From positions 1-62,576 of the forward strand of contig NBMC01000017.1 of the NCBI GenBank assembly GCA_002084805.1: a stretch of 62,576 nt of DNA. The letters are read 5' to 3'. Shown here piece after piece: positions 18,097 through 26,435 of this stretch. Each line of letters begins with the position of its first letter. Position 1 is the first letter of the stretch. Under the pieces are notes generated by a model, which was not told the origin of the DNA, ran no database searches, and saw only the letters and a program-made list of their open reading frames with translations. The position numbers and the translations under genes are program-made. Origin of the DNA: Spirochaetaceae bacterium 4572_59. GTDB taxonomy: Bacteria > Spirochaetota > Spirochaetia > DSM-2461.

Positions 18097-20364
18097 ATGA
18101 ATGATTTTAAATGGAATCAGAAGCTGAGTGAAGAGATTTTCAGTACAAAATATATGCTCCATGGTGAAAGTCATCCGGAGGAAGTATTCAGAGGGATTGC
18201 CACGGAAATCGCAAGTTCTGAAAAGGAAGAAAAAAGGATTATTGAAGTTGAAAAACTCTTCTATGATCAGCTCATGGATGGTAAGTTAATTCCCGCTGGA
18301 CGGATACTGGCTAACGCACGGCCCGATAGTCCTATGAAAAACTATAACAACTGTTTTACCATTGATGTGGAAGACTCCATGGTTGGCATATACGACTCTC
18401 TCAAAGAAGATGCTATGATCAGTAAGATGGGTGGAGGTGTCGGTTTCGATATATCTAAACTGAGACCTAAGGGAGAAGAACTTTCCCGGGGGGGGAACTC
18501 ATCCGGTGTTATCTCTTTTTTGAGAATCTTTGATCAGTCTGCCAAAACAATTATGACCGGTGGGCAGAGACGTTCCGCACATATTGCTCTGCTGGATATT
18601 TCCCATCCTGATATTGAAGAGTTCATAACTATTAAACAGGGCGACCGTAATAAAGAGCTGACCCAGTTTAATATTTCCGTTAAAATTTCTGATACATTTA
18701 TTGAAGCCGTTGAAAATGATGCGGAATGGGACCTCATGTATAACGGGAAAATATATAAAACAGTTAAGGCACGCTATCTTTACGATCTGCTTGCTAAAAA
18801 CTCATATATCCATAATGAACCAGGTATTTTTAACAAAGATCATGTGGAAAAATATAATAATGGCTACTGGGCCTTCAAGATGGACCGGGTTAATCCCTGT
18901 GGAGAGCTCGTAATGCCCTCCTACTCTCTCTGCTGTCTTTCTGCCATAAATCTATCGAAATTTGTGAAAGATCCTTTCAGTGATAATGTATCCTTTAATT
19001 TTGATGAGATGGACAAAACCGTAAGACTAGCAATTCGTTTTCTGGACAATGTTCTGGACAGAACCGAATACCCCCTGGAAAAAATTGAAACATTCTCCAA
19101 ACAGTGGCGTAGAGTTGGATTGGGATTTACCGCATTGGGTGATGTTTTTGTTATGATGAAGATGGCTTACGGAAGCCCTGAATCTCTTGAACTTGCTGAA
19201 AAAATCGGAAAGCTCCTGCGTGATAGCTCCTATGATAGTTCCGCTGATTTGGCGGTAGAGAAGGGGAGCTTTCCTGCATGTGATAATGATAAGCTTATTG
19301 AGGCGAACTTTATCAAAACCCTTCCTGAGGTCATTCGGGCAAAGATTAAAAAGAACGGATTGAGGAATATCCAGCTGAATACGGTCGCTCCTACCGGTAC
19401 AACCTCGCTCTCTGTAGGACAGAATTGTTCTTCAGGTATAGAACCAATTTTTGCTCTTCAGTATGACCGTAGTGTCCGGACCGGAATTGATGATGAAACC
19501 AGAAAGGAAACTATCTACGATTATGCCTGGATGAAGTATCTGGATATACAGGATGAAGAGGTCAAGGAAGGAAAGGTGGAGGCTCCCCCCTATTTTGTAA
19601 CGACCATGGATATTGATCCCAGAAGGGCGATTGATATGCAGGCTACCATTCAGAAGTATATTGATCATAGTATTTCCAAGACTCTGAATCTTCCTCCGGG
19701 AACCAGTTTTGACGAATATAAAGATCTATATATGTATGCGTATAAGAAGGGACTGAAGGGTTTTACGACCTTTAATCCCGACGGTAGTCTGAAGGGTATT
19801 CTTGAATATTCTGATAAAAAGGAAAAGCAGGTCATCAAAAGAGTTCTTGCACCCGAGCGTCCTCAGATTCTTCCTTGTGAGATTCATCAGATCAAGGTAA
19901 AAGGAAAAAAATACATTGTCATAGTGGGAATCCTTAGCAATTCTCTCTATGAGATTTTTTGTGTGGATGATCCGGAAAACCATATTGATTTGAAGAAATA
20001 TTCCGAAGGATTTGTAAAAAAAGCCGGAAAAGGCCGTTATGATCTTCAGGTTGCTTCAGGGCCTGTTGAAATTAAATTGAAGGATTTTACCCGGACTTTT
20101 GATTCCCCCAACAGTTCCCTGGCCCGTTTTATATCCATGGCTTTAAGACATGGTACTCCTTTGCAGTTTGTTGTAGAGCAGTTGGCAAAAGACACAAATT
20201 TTGCAGATATTGAGAGAGTAATTTCCCGCGTTTTGAAGCGCTATATCTTTGATGGAGAAGAAGTTATTGCCGGAGAATCTAAGTGTGAAGAGTGTGGAGG
20301 CACGCTGGTATTCAGAGATGGTTGTGTTACCTGCCCTGAATGCGGATGGAGTAAATGTTCCTGA
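18097..20364 (+). CDS. nrdJ: Adenosylcobalamin-dependent ribonucleotide reductase (class II)
   Basis: Reduces ribonucleotides to deoxyribonucleotides with a B12-derived radical. The 755-residue protein has NNCF (first redox cysteine), KMGGGVGFDISKLRPKG, GGNSSGVISFLRIFD, NPCGE (active-site cysteine and glutamate, about 266), and TVAPTGTTS near 429. The tail holds a CxxC pair region (CEECGGTL and CPECGWSKCS) that could bind zinc or re-reduce the enzyme. I start at ATG 18097 because AGGAG lies six to seven bases upstream; an ATG at 18040 has no ribosome binding site. A NrdR-like operator precedes it. No nrdAB or nrdDG gene is in the window. Confidence 0.95.
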   Translation: MNDFKWNQKLSEEIFSTKYMLHGESHPEEVFRGIATEIASSEKEEKRIIEVEKLFYDQLMDGKLIPAGRILANARPDSPMKNYNNCFTIDVEDSMVGIYDSLKEDAMISKMGGGVGFDISKLRPKGEELSRGGNSSGVISFLRIFDQSAKTIMTGGQRRSAHIALLDISHPDIEEFITIKQGDRNKELTQFNISVKISDTFIEAVENDAEWDLMYNGKIYKTVKARYLYDLLAKNSYIHNEPGIFNKDHVEKYNNGYWAFKMDRVNPCGELVMPSYSLCCLSAINLSKFVKDPFSDNVSFNFDEMDKTVRLAIRFLDNVLDRTEYPLEKIETFSKQWRRVGLGFTALGDVFVMMKMAYGSPESLELAEKIGKLLRDSSYDSSADLAVEKGSFPACDNDKLIEANFIKTLPEVIRAKIKKNGLRNIQLNTVAPTGTTSLSVGQNCSSGIEPIFALQYDRSVRTGIDDETRKETIYDYAWMKYLDIQDEEVKEGKVEAPPYFVTTMDIDPRRAIDMQATIQKYIDHSISKTLNLPPGTSFDEYKDLYMYAYKKGLKGFTTFNPDGSLKGILEYSDKKEKQVIKRVLAPERPQILPCEIHQIKVKGKKYIVIVGILSNSLYEIFCVDDPENHIDLKKYSEGFVKKAGKGRYDLQVASGPVEIKLKDFTRTFDSPNSSLARFISMALRHGTPLQFVVEQLAKDTNFADIERVISRVLKRYIFDGEEVIAGESKCEECGGTLVFRDGCVTCPECGWSKCS

Positions 20365-20385
20365 TTGACTAGACGGCATCAGAAT

Positions 20386-20413
20386 TTGATTGTATTATTT
20401 TTACTGATATAAA
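20386..20413 (+). promoter_or_regulatory. Probable sigma-70 promoter of the HIT gene
   Basis: TTGATT (20386-20391) and TATAAA (20408-20413) are separated by 16 bases and lie just before the HIT gene, between it and the nrdJ stop. Confidence 0.4.
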
Positions 20414-20435
20414 ATGTGTCATTCGGGAGATCTAG

Positions 20436-20780
20436 ATGGAAGATACTATTTTCGATAAGATATTGGCGGGAGATTCTCCGGCAGATATTGTATATGAAGA
20501 TGATTATGTACTGGCCTTTAATGATATTAATCCACAGGCACCTGTCCATGTCATTGTTATCCCTAAGAAAAAGATCAGGGATTTTATAAAACTGCAGGAG
20601 AGTGATTTACAGGATATTGGACTGTTTTTTCAGATGGTTTCTAAGGTTGCTTCTTCCCTTAAGCTGGATAAGGATGGTTATAGAATCATTCTGAACTGCG
20701 GAAAAAATGGCCAACAGACCGTTGAGTATCTTCATGCTCATATTCTTGGAGAACGTCAGATGAGCTGGCCTCCGGGCTGA
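20436..20780 (+). CDS. HIT family nucleotide-binding protein (HinT-like)
   Basis: A 114-residue protein of the HIT superfamily, usually purine nucleoside phosphoramidases acting on AMP-linked amines. The fold is recognisable from FDKILAGDSPADIVYEDD at the start, NDINPQAPVHVIVIPKK in the middle, and the histidine triad segment YLHAHILGERQMSWPPG at the end. Length and C-terminal WPPG are typical. GGGAG lies six bases before the ATG. The gene stands alone between nrdJ and a secreted protein, with its own likely promoter. Confidence 0.92.
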   Translation: MEDTIFDKILAGDSPADIVYEDDYVLAFNDINPQAPVHVIVIPKKKIRDFIKLQESDLQDIGLFFQMVSKVASSLKLDKDGYRIILNCGKNGQQTVEYLHAHILGERQMSWPPG

Positions 20781-20843
20781 CTTGGTTTAAATAGGGGGTT
20801 GTAGTATTGACAACTCCCGGACAACCCTGATTAAGGTATAACA

Positions 20844-21848
20844 ATGTACAGGACCCTAACAGTCACTGCAGGAAAGCTCTTTGCCCTCATCGTGTTCTTT
20901 CTATGTCCCTTCTCTGCCTTTTCTCTTGACTTTGCTATCCTGAATAGAGATGAGATTATTTTTCAGGAAATTCTGATAGAAACAAATGACTCCGAAAATA
21001 ATTACTATTTCAATTTTGGTATAACCGGTCTGGAACCGGGTGCCCGTCATAATATCCATATCAGTTCAACAGAAGATATTCTCTTTTGCAGTTTTTACCT
21101 GTTCGGGATTTCCAATGAAAATTACGCCATAGAAAATGTTGCCATCGAGCAGAACTCTATAGTCTATATTCTTCCGGAACATTACCAGGAAGAGATGGAT
21201 GTCTATCATGACGTGGATAATCCGGATGCCGTTTACGGTGCCAGTCATTTTGACAGGTCTGACTATTTTCTTGTGGATGAAGAGACTCCGGAGAACCAAT
21301 ACAGGACTGAGTTGGAACTGTTTAACTATACGAACTCATCCATATTCCGAATTTACTGTATGAACGAGGATGTTTTAGAAGCAGGAAGTTATGAGAAGGA
21401 TATAGAAAACCTTCTTGATGGAAGGGTTCTCAGCCCTCAGGACAGTATTACTTTGGAGCTGATTTTGATACCGGAAGAGAGCTATTCTCTTCAGCTAAGA
21501 GGGGCGGATGGTGTTCAGTTTGAAAAAAAAATATCCACATCTTCGGGTAATGATTTTCTTGTATTTTATGATTCAGACAGGGTTACAGCCTGGGAAAATC
21601 GTCATCTCCAGATTATTAACAATACCCTAGAAGAGTTGAAGGAGGTCTTTCTTATAGATCGGAAAAGCGGTAAGAGGGTCGAATTACTTGAAGGGAAGAT
21701 TCTGAAGCCGGAGAGCGGTTTTGAATATCTTCTCGAGGATCAAATGGCTATATGCGACATTGTAATAAAGACAGCATCCAACAGAAAATCTTATATTTTT
21801 GATTGGAATATTCTAGAAAATCAGGTCATTCTGATCAGCGATGAATAG
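20844..21848 (+). CDS. Exported protein of unknown function
   Basis: The 334-residue product begins with a good signal peptide (MYRTLTVTAGKLFALIVFFL, cleavage after about FSAFS). The remainder is acidic and beta-rich without transmembrane helices, with short repeats of strand-turn-strand character in the second half (for example SITLELILIPEESYSLQL). I do not recognise the family. TTGACA at 20807-20812 may be part of its promoter, and an inverted repeat GGGTTGT/ACAACCC lies around it. A stretch AAAAAAC...GTTTTTT just after the stop could terminate transcription before the tRNA genes. Confidence 0.55.
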   Translation: MYRTLTVTAGKLFALIVFFLCPFSAFSLDFAILNRDEIIFQEILIETNDSENNYYFNFGITGLEPGARHNIHISSTEDILFCSFYLFGISNENYAIENVAIEQNSIVYILPEHYQEEMDVYHDVDNPDAVYGASHFDRSDYFLVDEETPENQYRTELELFNYTNSSIFRIYCMNEDVLEAGSYEKDIENLLDGRVLSPQDSITLELILIPEESYSLQLRGADGVQFEKKISTSSGNDFLVFYDSDRVTAWENRHLQIINNTLEELKEVFLIDRKSGKRVELLEGKILKPESGFEYLLEDQMAICDIVIKTASNRKSYIFDWNILENQVILISDE

Positions 21849-21887
21849 CTGAAAAAAACAGTGTTTTGGTTTTTTTTACGAAAGCTA

Positions 21888-21914
21888 TTGACCAGTCATG
21901 ATCCATATGATAAT
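21888..21914 (+). promoter_or_regulatory. Probable promoter of the tRNA-Val pair
   Basis: TTGACC (21888-21893) and GATAAT (21909-21914) are separated by 15 bases, 22 bases before the first tRNA gene. Confidence 0.4.
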
Positions 21915-21936
21915 TTCACAACGTCGTTAAATAAGA

Positions 21937-22009
21937 GGGCGATTAGCTCAGTTGGGAGAGCGCCTGCCTTACAAGCAGGATGTCGGGGGTTCAAGTCCCT
22001 CATCGCTCA
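21937..22009 (+). tRNA. tRNA-Val (anticodon UAC), copy 1
   Basis: A 73-base cloverleaf: acceptor stem GGGCGAT/ATCGCTC with one G-U pair, D arm AGCTCAGTTGGGAGAGC, anticodon stem CCTGC/GCAGG with loop CTTACAA (anticodon TAC in DNA), T arm GGGGG/TCCCT-type with TTCAAGT, and discriminator A. CCA is not encoded. An identical copy follows 50 bases downstream. Confidence 0.95.
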
Positions 22010-22059
22010 TAACTAACAATATTTCCAATATTTGTTAGCGTGAGAAAATTATTTAATAA
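22010..22059 (+). repeat. tRNA spacer with inverted repeat
   Basis: The spacer contains CTAACAATATT and AATATTTGTTAG as an imperfect inverted repeat around TCC. The first 17 bases (TAACTAACAATATTTCC) recur directly after the second tRNA, so the duplicated unit includes tRNA plus flank. Confidence 0.7.
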
Positions 22060-22132
22060 GGGCGATTAGCTCAGTTGGGAGAGCGCCTGCCTTACAAGCA
22101 GGATGTCGGGGGTTCAAGTCCCTCATCGCTCA
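22060..22132 (+). tRNA. tRNA-Val (anticodon UAC), copy 2
   Basis: Identical in sequence to copy 1 over all 73 bases, including the anticodon loop CTTACAA. The 17 bases after it also match the flank of copy 1, which points to recent tandem duplication or gene conversion. Confidence 0.95.
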
Positions 22133-22145
22133 TAACTAACAATAT

Positions 22146-22255
22146 TTCCGAATCGGTGAGCGCAAAACAGCATGGATGCTGTTTTAATGATGGAGCCGGT
22201 TCGGAGGACTTTGGCAGGATGCCAAAGTGTGGAGAAAAGTCCCTCATCGCTCATA
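22146..22255 (+). repeat. Structured insert ending in a 19-base tRNA-Val 3' duplicate
   Basis: Bases 22237-22255 repeat the last part of the tRNA-Val gene plus flank (AAGTCCCTCATCGCTCATA) exactly. Before it lie two near-perfect hairpins: AAAACAGCAT/ATGCTGTTTT with a GG loop (22164-22185) and ACTTTGGCA/TGCCAAAGT with a GGA loop (22208-22228). TGAGCG (22157-22162) can pair with CGCTCA (22248-22253) and close the whole structure. It resembles a small palindromic element or a damaged third tRNA copy. No protein coding is seen. Confidence 0.6.
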
Positions 22256-22260
22256 TTATG

Positions 22261-22287
22261 CAGGATCCGGTACGGATCCTGTTTTTT
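22261..22287 (+). terminator. Rho-independent terminator of the tRNA unit
   Basis: CAGGATCCG and CGGATCCTG form a perfect nine-pair stem with a GTA loop, followed by six T. Confidence 0.9.
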
Positions 22288-22421
22288 ATTTATAAGACTT
22301 GAATTAAGACAGGATAAGGGTAGCATCAATGAAAACCATAGAAATATTTATAGATTATTCCAGGGGATTAGTGTAATGTTTAGGCATCCAGCAAGGCTTA
22401 TCATCAGGAGGGTAACCTGCT

Positions 22422-23510
22422 TTGAATACTCATAAAAAAAAGAACATAATAATGACCGGAGGCGGAACAGGCGGCCATGTATACCCTGCTTTACCGATTA
22501 TCCGTTTACTCCAACAGGAAGGGTATTCTATCAGCTGGATAGGCTCCTGTAAGGGCATTGAAAGGGATCTTGTCACTAGCTGGGGCGTAACATATAAATC
22601 TATCAACACAGGAAAACTACGGCGCTATTTTTCTTTTCGGAACTTCACTGATATTTTCAGAATTCTTGCCGGTTTTTTTCAGTCTTTTTTTTATATGTTC
22701 AAAAACAGACCGGTTCTTGTTTTCTCAAAGGGCGGTTTTGTCTCTGTTCCTCCCGTGATGGCAGCAGCGCTGTTGGGAATCCCGGTTTTAACTCATGATT
22801 CAGACGTGGATCCGGGGCTTGCTACAAAGATTAATAGCCGTTTTGCCCGGAAAATATTTGTGGCTTATGAAAAAAGCAAAGCTTATTTCTCCGGAAAATT
22901 AAAAGATAAAGTTATTGTTTCCGGTAATCCTGTAAGGAAAGAGTTTTTCGAAGATAGCTCTTTTTTTCCTGAGGAGTGGACACGATTAATCGGAGATAAA
23001 AAGCTGATTATTGTGATAGGCGGGAGTCTTGGCGCCCAGCAGTTGAATCAGCTGGTTCTGGAAAGTCTTTCAGAGCTGACAAGAGACTATTTTATTGTTC
23101 ATCAGATGGGTGAAAAAAACTTTAAGCCTCTGGAATGTGAAAACTACCTGCCCCTTGCATATATCAATAAAGAGCTTCCTTCTCTGTTTCGCCGGGCGGA
23201 CCTTGCGATATCCAGGGCTGGAGCCGGTACCCTGTGGGAACTCAGTGCATCCGGGACAGCCGCGGTCCTTTTGCCATTGACTGTGGGATCCCGTGGTGAT
23301 CAGCTAAAAAATGCTGCTATTTTCCACGAAGCCGGGATTGCGGAGATTTTATCTGATAAGGCGGATAAAGAGGAACTTATTACTGTAAGTCGTGGTATAT
23401 TGGATAATCCTGATATTCTGAGTAATATGAAAAAGGCCGCAGGTCATTTTTCCGCTAAAGCAGCAGAGGAAATTATACTTTCCTGGATACATGAAGAGGA
23501 GAAAATATGA
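22422..23510 (+). CDS. murG: UDP-N-acetylglucosamine transferase MurG
   Basis: Adds GlcNAc to lipid I to make lipid II at the inner face of the cytoplasmic membrane. The 362-residue GT-B protein shows GGGTGGHVYPA (N-terminal glycine loop), the SKGGFVSVP motif, HDSDVDPGLA (usual HEQN-type segment, here altered), GGSLGAQQLN and the donor-binding SRAGAGTLWELSASG. A TTG start at 22422 with AGGAGG ten bases upstream is the best choice; an ATG at 22452 would cut into the first strand. It overlaps cvpA by four bases (ATGA), so the two are coupled. It leads a six-gene run up to the TrpR-like gene. Confidence 0.95.
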   Translation: MNTHKKKNIIMTGGGTGGHVYPALPIIRLLQQEGYSISWIGSCKGIERDLVTSWGVTYKSINTGKLRRYFSFRNFTDIFRILAGFFQSFFYMFKNRPVLVFSKGGFVSVPPVMAAALLGIPVLTHDSDVDPGLATKINSRFARKIFVAYEKSKAYFSGKLKDKVIVSGNPVRKEFFEDSSFFPEEWTRLIGDKKLIIVIGGSLGAQQLNQLVLESLSELTRDYFIVHQMGEKNFKPLECENYLPLAYINKELPSLFRRADLAISRAGAGTLWELSASGTAAVLLPLTVGSRGDQLKNAAIFHEAGIAEILSDKADKEELITVSRGILDNPDILSNMKKAAGHFSAKAAEEIILSWIHEEEKI

Positions 23511-24046
23511 GCATTGCTGCCATTGATATAGTCTTTATCTCTCTGATACTTATTGCATCTCTGCGAGGAGCATTTATCGGAATGATCGCAGAGCTGATTT
23601 CTATCGCAGCTCTCTTTATCAGTTTGCTCCTGGCGGCTGTCTTTTATCCCGATGGGGCTGAATGGATCAATTCTCACTCTTCCTCGCTAGAAAATTTTGC
23701 CTGTATCATTGCTTTTGCCGGTATCTTTCTTGTCAGTTATATTCTTTTTAAATTATTACAGAAGGGGGTTGTTCATATGATAGATGAATCCCGCTTCGAA
23801 AGTGTGGATAAACTCCTGGGGTTTTTCTTTGGTATTCTGGAAGGACTCCTTCTTTGTTTTTTGATTGTTTACATTTTGAATTTCCAGACATTCTTTGATA
23901 TCAGTAAAATACTTAAGGGGTCTGAGCTTGTTCCATACATAGAGAGATTTTTACCGTCTCTGGATACAGCCACTCATAATATGGAGGAACTCCTCCCTTC
24001 TCTGGATAAGAGCAGTAAAAAAGTTCTGAAACAATTAAATAATTGA
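23507..24046 (+). CDS. cvpA: CvpA family membrane protein
   Basis: A 179-residue inner-membrane protein with about four hydrophobic helices in the first 130 residues (AAIDIVFISLILIASLRGAF, ISIAALFISLLLAAVF, FACIIAFAGIFLVSYILF, FFFGILEGLLLCFLIVYIL) and the RGAFIGMI segment typical of CvpA. The family is linked to colicin V production and envelope stability in other bacteria; the molecular function is unknown. The start overlaps the murG stop, and holB begins ten bases after its stop. Confidence 0.8.
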   Translation: MSIAAIDIVFISLILIASLRGAFIGMIAELISIAALFISLLLAAVFYPDGAEWINSHSSSLENFACIIAFAGIFLVSYILFKLLQKGVVHMIDESRFESVDKLLGFFFGILEGLLLCFLIVYILNFQTFFDISKILKGSELVPYIERFLPSLDTATHNMEELLPSLDKSSKKVLKQLNN

Positions 24047-24055
24047 GGTTAACTC

Positions 24056-25267
24056 TTGTTTGAAAATCTAATAGGACAGGACAGTGTTCGCGATCAGCTT
24101 CAGGGCGCACTGAATAATAAGACTCTTCCCAAGGCTCTGCTTTTTTCAGGTGAAGCCTATGCTGGAAAATTGACAGCGGCATTGGAACTTGCCAGAGGAA
24201 TCACCTGTAAGAATGGTGATGCCCGATGGGACTGTGATTGTCGATCCTGTAGGGATCACCGTTTAATTGTTAATCCGGATATTCTGATTCTGGGAAATCG
24301 CTACTTCATGTCCGAAATTAAAGCTTCGGCGGAGCTTCTTATAAGGACCCGGGCGGTTTTTGCACAGTATATGTATATACGGAATATTCGAAAGCTCTTA
24401 AAACGCTTTGAGCCGATCATCTGGGAGGGAATGGAGAAGAAGCTCTCCCGCTACAGTCGTACTCTTTCTCAGCTGACAGAAAAAATGGAACAGCTTGATC
24501 CAGGAAAGGATCTTCCCGAGGAGGGTGATCTTAAGAAAATACTGGATGAAACGACCACCCTGGCCAGAAATCTTCTTCCGGCTGTTCCCAGGGGGATTCC
24601 CGTTGATCAGGTCAGAAATATTAGTAGATGGGCTCATCGTACAAGTACCGGTACGGCTAAAATAGTAATTATGGAACAGGCCGAGAAGATTCTGGAAAGT
24701 GCCAGTAACTCTCTACTGAAGATTCTGGAAGAACCACCATCCCATGTAACATTTATTCTTTTGACAGAGAGAAAGGGTGTTCTTATTTCCACCATCCTTT
24801 CCAGGGTACGGAATTATGATTTTGCACCGCGCAGCAGAGCAACATCTGCCGCAATCCTTGAGAAACTATTCAGAACAGAGCCGAAAAATATGCAGCTCTC
24901 TGAGTATTTCCAGGAATGGAGTGATCTTGATTACAATTTCCTGAAGGATAAGGTCAGGATTTTTGTCGATGCTTCCGTGAATCGCGGATCGCTGACAGAT
25001 CTGGATGATCTTTTTCAGTTTATAGACAAAAACAGAGATAAGACCCTCCTGGGAAGTTTTTTAAAGCTGCTTACGGAGGAAATTAAAAGGCGTTTCAAGG
25101 AAAATCCGGAATGGCAGGGTAGTGTGGCTGGTCAAAAAGTTGTCAAAGATGTGATGACCGAGATTAATATCTGTCATGTTAACTCGGAAATTTATAATCA
25201 GAATTCACTTTTCCTGTTGGAATGCTTATTTTATAAAACAAGAGATATATATGAGGCACTTTGTTAA
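24056..25267 (+). CDS. holB: DNA polymerase III delta-prime-like clamp-loader subunit
   Basis: A clamp-loader AAA+ subunit that helps place the sliding clamp on DNA. The protein has FENLIGQDSVRDQLQGAL at the start, a degenerate P-loop SGEAYAGKLTAA, a cysteine cluster CDCRSC of the zinc module, NPDI, IPVDQVR, NSLLKILEEPP and SRVRNYDF. The P-loop lacks the usual GKT/S, as delta-prime subunits often do, so ATP hydrolysis is unlikely. About 90 residues of mostly charged helix (roughly 85-178) sit between NPDI and IPVDQVR, where Escherichia coli HolB has about 15. TTG start at 24056 with GAGG seven to eight bases upstream. It overlaps the sensor kinase start by 17 bases. Confidence 0.82.
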   Translation: MFENLIGQDSVRDQLQGALNNKTLPKALLFSGEAYAGKLTAALELARGITCKNGDARWDCDCRSCRDHRLIVNPDILILGNRYFMSEIKASAELLIRTRAVFAQYMYIRNIRKLLKRFEPIIWEGMEKKLSRYSRTLSQLTEKMEQLDPGKDLPEEGDLKKILDETTTLARNLLPAVPRGIPVDQVRNISRWAHRTSTGTAKIVIMEQAEKILESASNSLLKILEEPPSHVTFILLTERKGVLISTILSRVRNYDFAPRSRATSAAILEKLFRTEPKNMQLSEYFQEWSDLDYNFLKDKVRIFVDASVNRGSLTDLDDLFQFIDKNRDKTLLGSFLKLLTEEIKRRFKENPEWQGSVAGQKVVKDVMTEINICHVNSEIYNQNSLFLLECLFYKTRDIYEALC

Positions 25268-26435
25268 TAAAGCTATACAATCCCTTCCGAAACTGGATCG
25301 TCATCAGATAAAGAATCTGATAGATGTTCTGGCAGAAGAGGTCGAAGATATAGAACTACTGGAAATGGTGTTATCTTCCCTTCCATACGGTGTTATTGTG
25401 GCTAAACCGGATCACCATATCCAGTTTATGAATATTCCTGTCAGGCGGATGCTGCCCATGATTCAGGGGGACTATACTGACCAGCAGGTCTGGGATGTTA
25501 TCCTTGATAGAGATATCACCGGATTTGTTAGAGAATCATTGACAGATCAGGGTAACACAAAGCCCAAGGATTTTACAATTGAAACTCCTTCCCGGGATAT
25601 TACTCTGTCTATCGGTGTTATGCCCCTTGTCAAAGAGGGTAAAATTCAGGGCGATTTTATCTATGTAGAAGATGTGAGCGATAAAAGAGCGGAAGAGTCA
25701 CGGCTTCGCCGGGCAGAAAGTCTGGCATCCATGACCACCATGGCGGCCGGTGTTGCCCATGAAATTAAAAATCCTCTGGGAAGTATCAGTATCCATCTTC
25801 AGTTGATGCAGAAGCTTCTGAGGACAGAAGGGGAATCCTGTAATGATGATATGGAAGACTATCTCAGCATTATCAGTGAAGAGGTCGAACGACTGAATTC
25901 CATTGTTGTGGATTATCTTTTCGCTGTTAGACCTATGGATACACATCCTATGATGGGGAATCTCAATGATCTGATTCAGGAATTGGTCACATTTGTTCAA
26001 TATGAGCTGATTGAGGCTGGAGTGGAACTGGAAGAGGATCTCTTCCCTAAACTGCCTGATGTGCGGCTTGATGAAAAACTCATAAAACAGGCTTTGTTGA
26101 ATATTGTTAAGAATGCTATGGCAGCCATGCCTCATGGGGGCACAATGTCAATTTCCACCCAGTATAAGGATGATTTTGTTATACTTAAAATAAGTGATAC
26201 AGGTAGTGGTATTTCCAGGGATTCAATCCGTAAGATTTTTGAACCTTACTATACAACGAAAGACAACGGATCCGGATTAGGATTAACCCTTGTATATAAG
26301 GTTGTTAAAGAGCATGGCGGAGAAATACAGGTCCATTCCAAGGAAAACTTGGGAACAACATTTTCAATTTTATTGCCTGTTCCTCAAATAGAGAAAAAAT
26401 TGCTTTCCTGGGAGGGCGGATCGGATGAAGTTTAA
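25251..26435 (+). CDS. Soluble PAS sensor histidine kinase (NtrB/AtoS type)
   Basis: A 394-residue cytoplasmic kinase with no transmembrane helix. An N-terminal helical region (1-45) is followed by a PAS domain (about 46-150, LPYGVIVAKPDHHIQFMN), a HisKA domain with VAHEIKNPLGS (histidine near 169), and an ATPase domain with NIVKNAMAAMP, DTGSGIS and GSGLGLTLV. The HEIKNPL motif and the gene directly after it mark it as the partner of a sigma-54 activator. The ATG at 25251 overlaps the end of holB, and its own end overlaps the regulator by 11 bases. I recall the same order in Treponema pallidum, where the pair is called AtoS/AtoC. The signal is unknown. Confidence 0.9.
   Translation: MRHFVNKAIQSLPKLDRHQIKNLIDVLAEEVEDIELLEMVLSSLPYGVIVAKPDHHIQFMNIPVRRMLPMIQGDYTDQQVWDVILDRDITGFVRESLTDQGNTKPKDFTIETPSRDITLSIGVMPLVKEGKIQGDFIYVEDVSDKRAEESRLRRAESLASMTTMAAGVAHEIKNPLGSISIHLQLMQKLLRTEGESCNDDMEDYLSIISEEVERLNSIVVDYLFAVRPMDTHPMMGNLNDLIQELVTFVQYELIEAGVELEEDLFPKLPDVRLDEKLIKQALLNIVKNAMAAMPHGGTMSISTQYKDDFVILKISDTGSGISRDSIRKIFEPYYTTKDNGSGLGLTLVYKVVKEHGGEIQVHSKENLGTTFSILLPVPQIEKKLLSWEGGSDEV

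Noticed and set aside
22237-22255. A third full tRNA-Val gene
   Set aside because: Only the last 19 bases match; the D arm and anticodon arm are absent.
22330-22377. A 15-codon leader peptide before murG
   Set aside because: No ribosome binding site, attenuator or codon bias; ordinary intergenic sequence is simpler.
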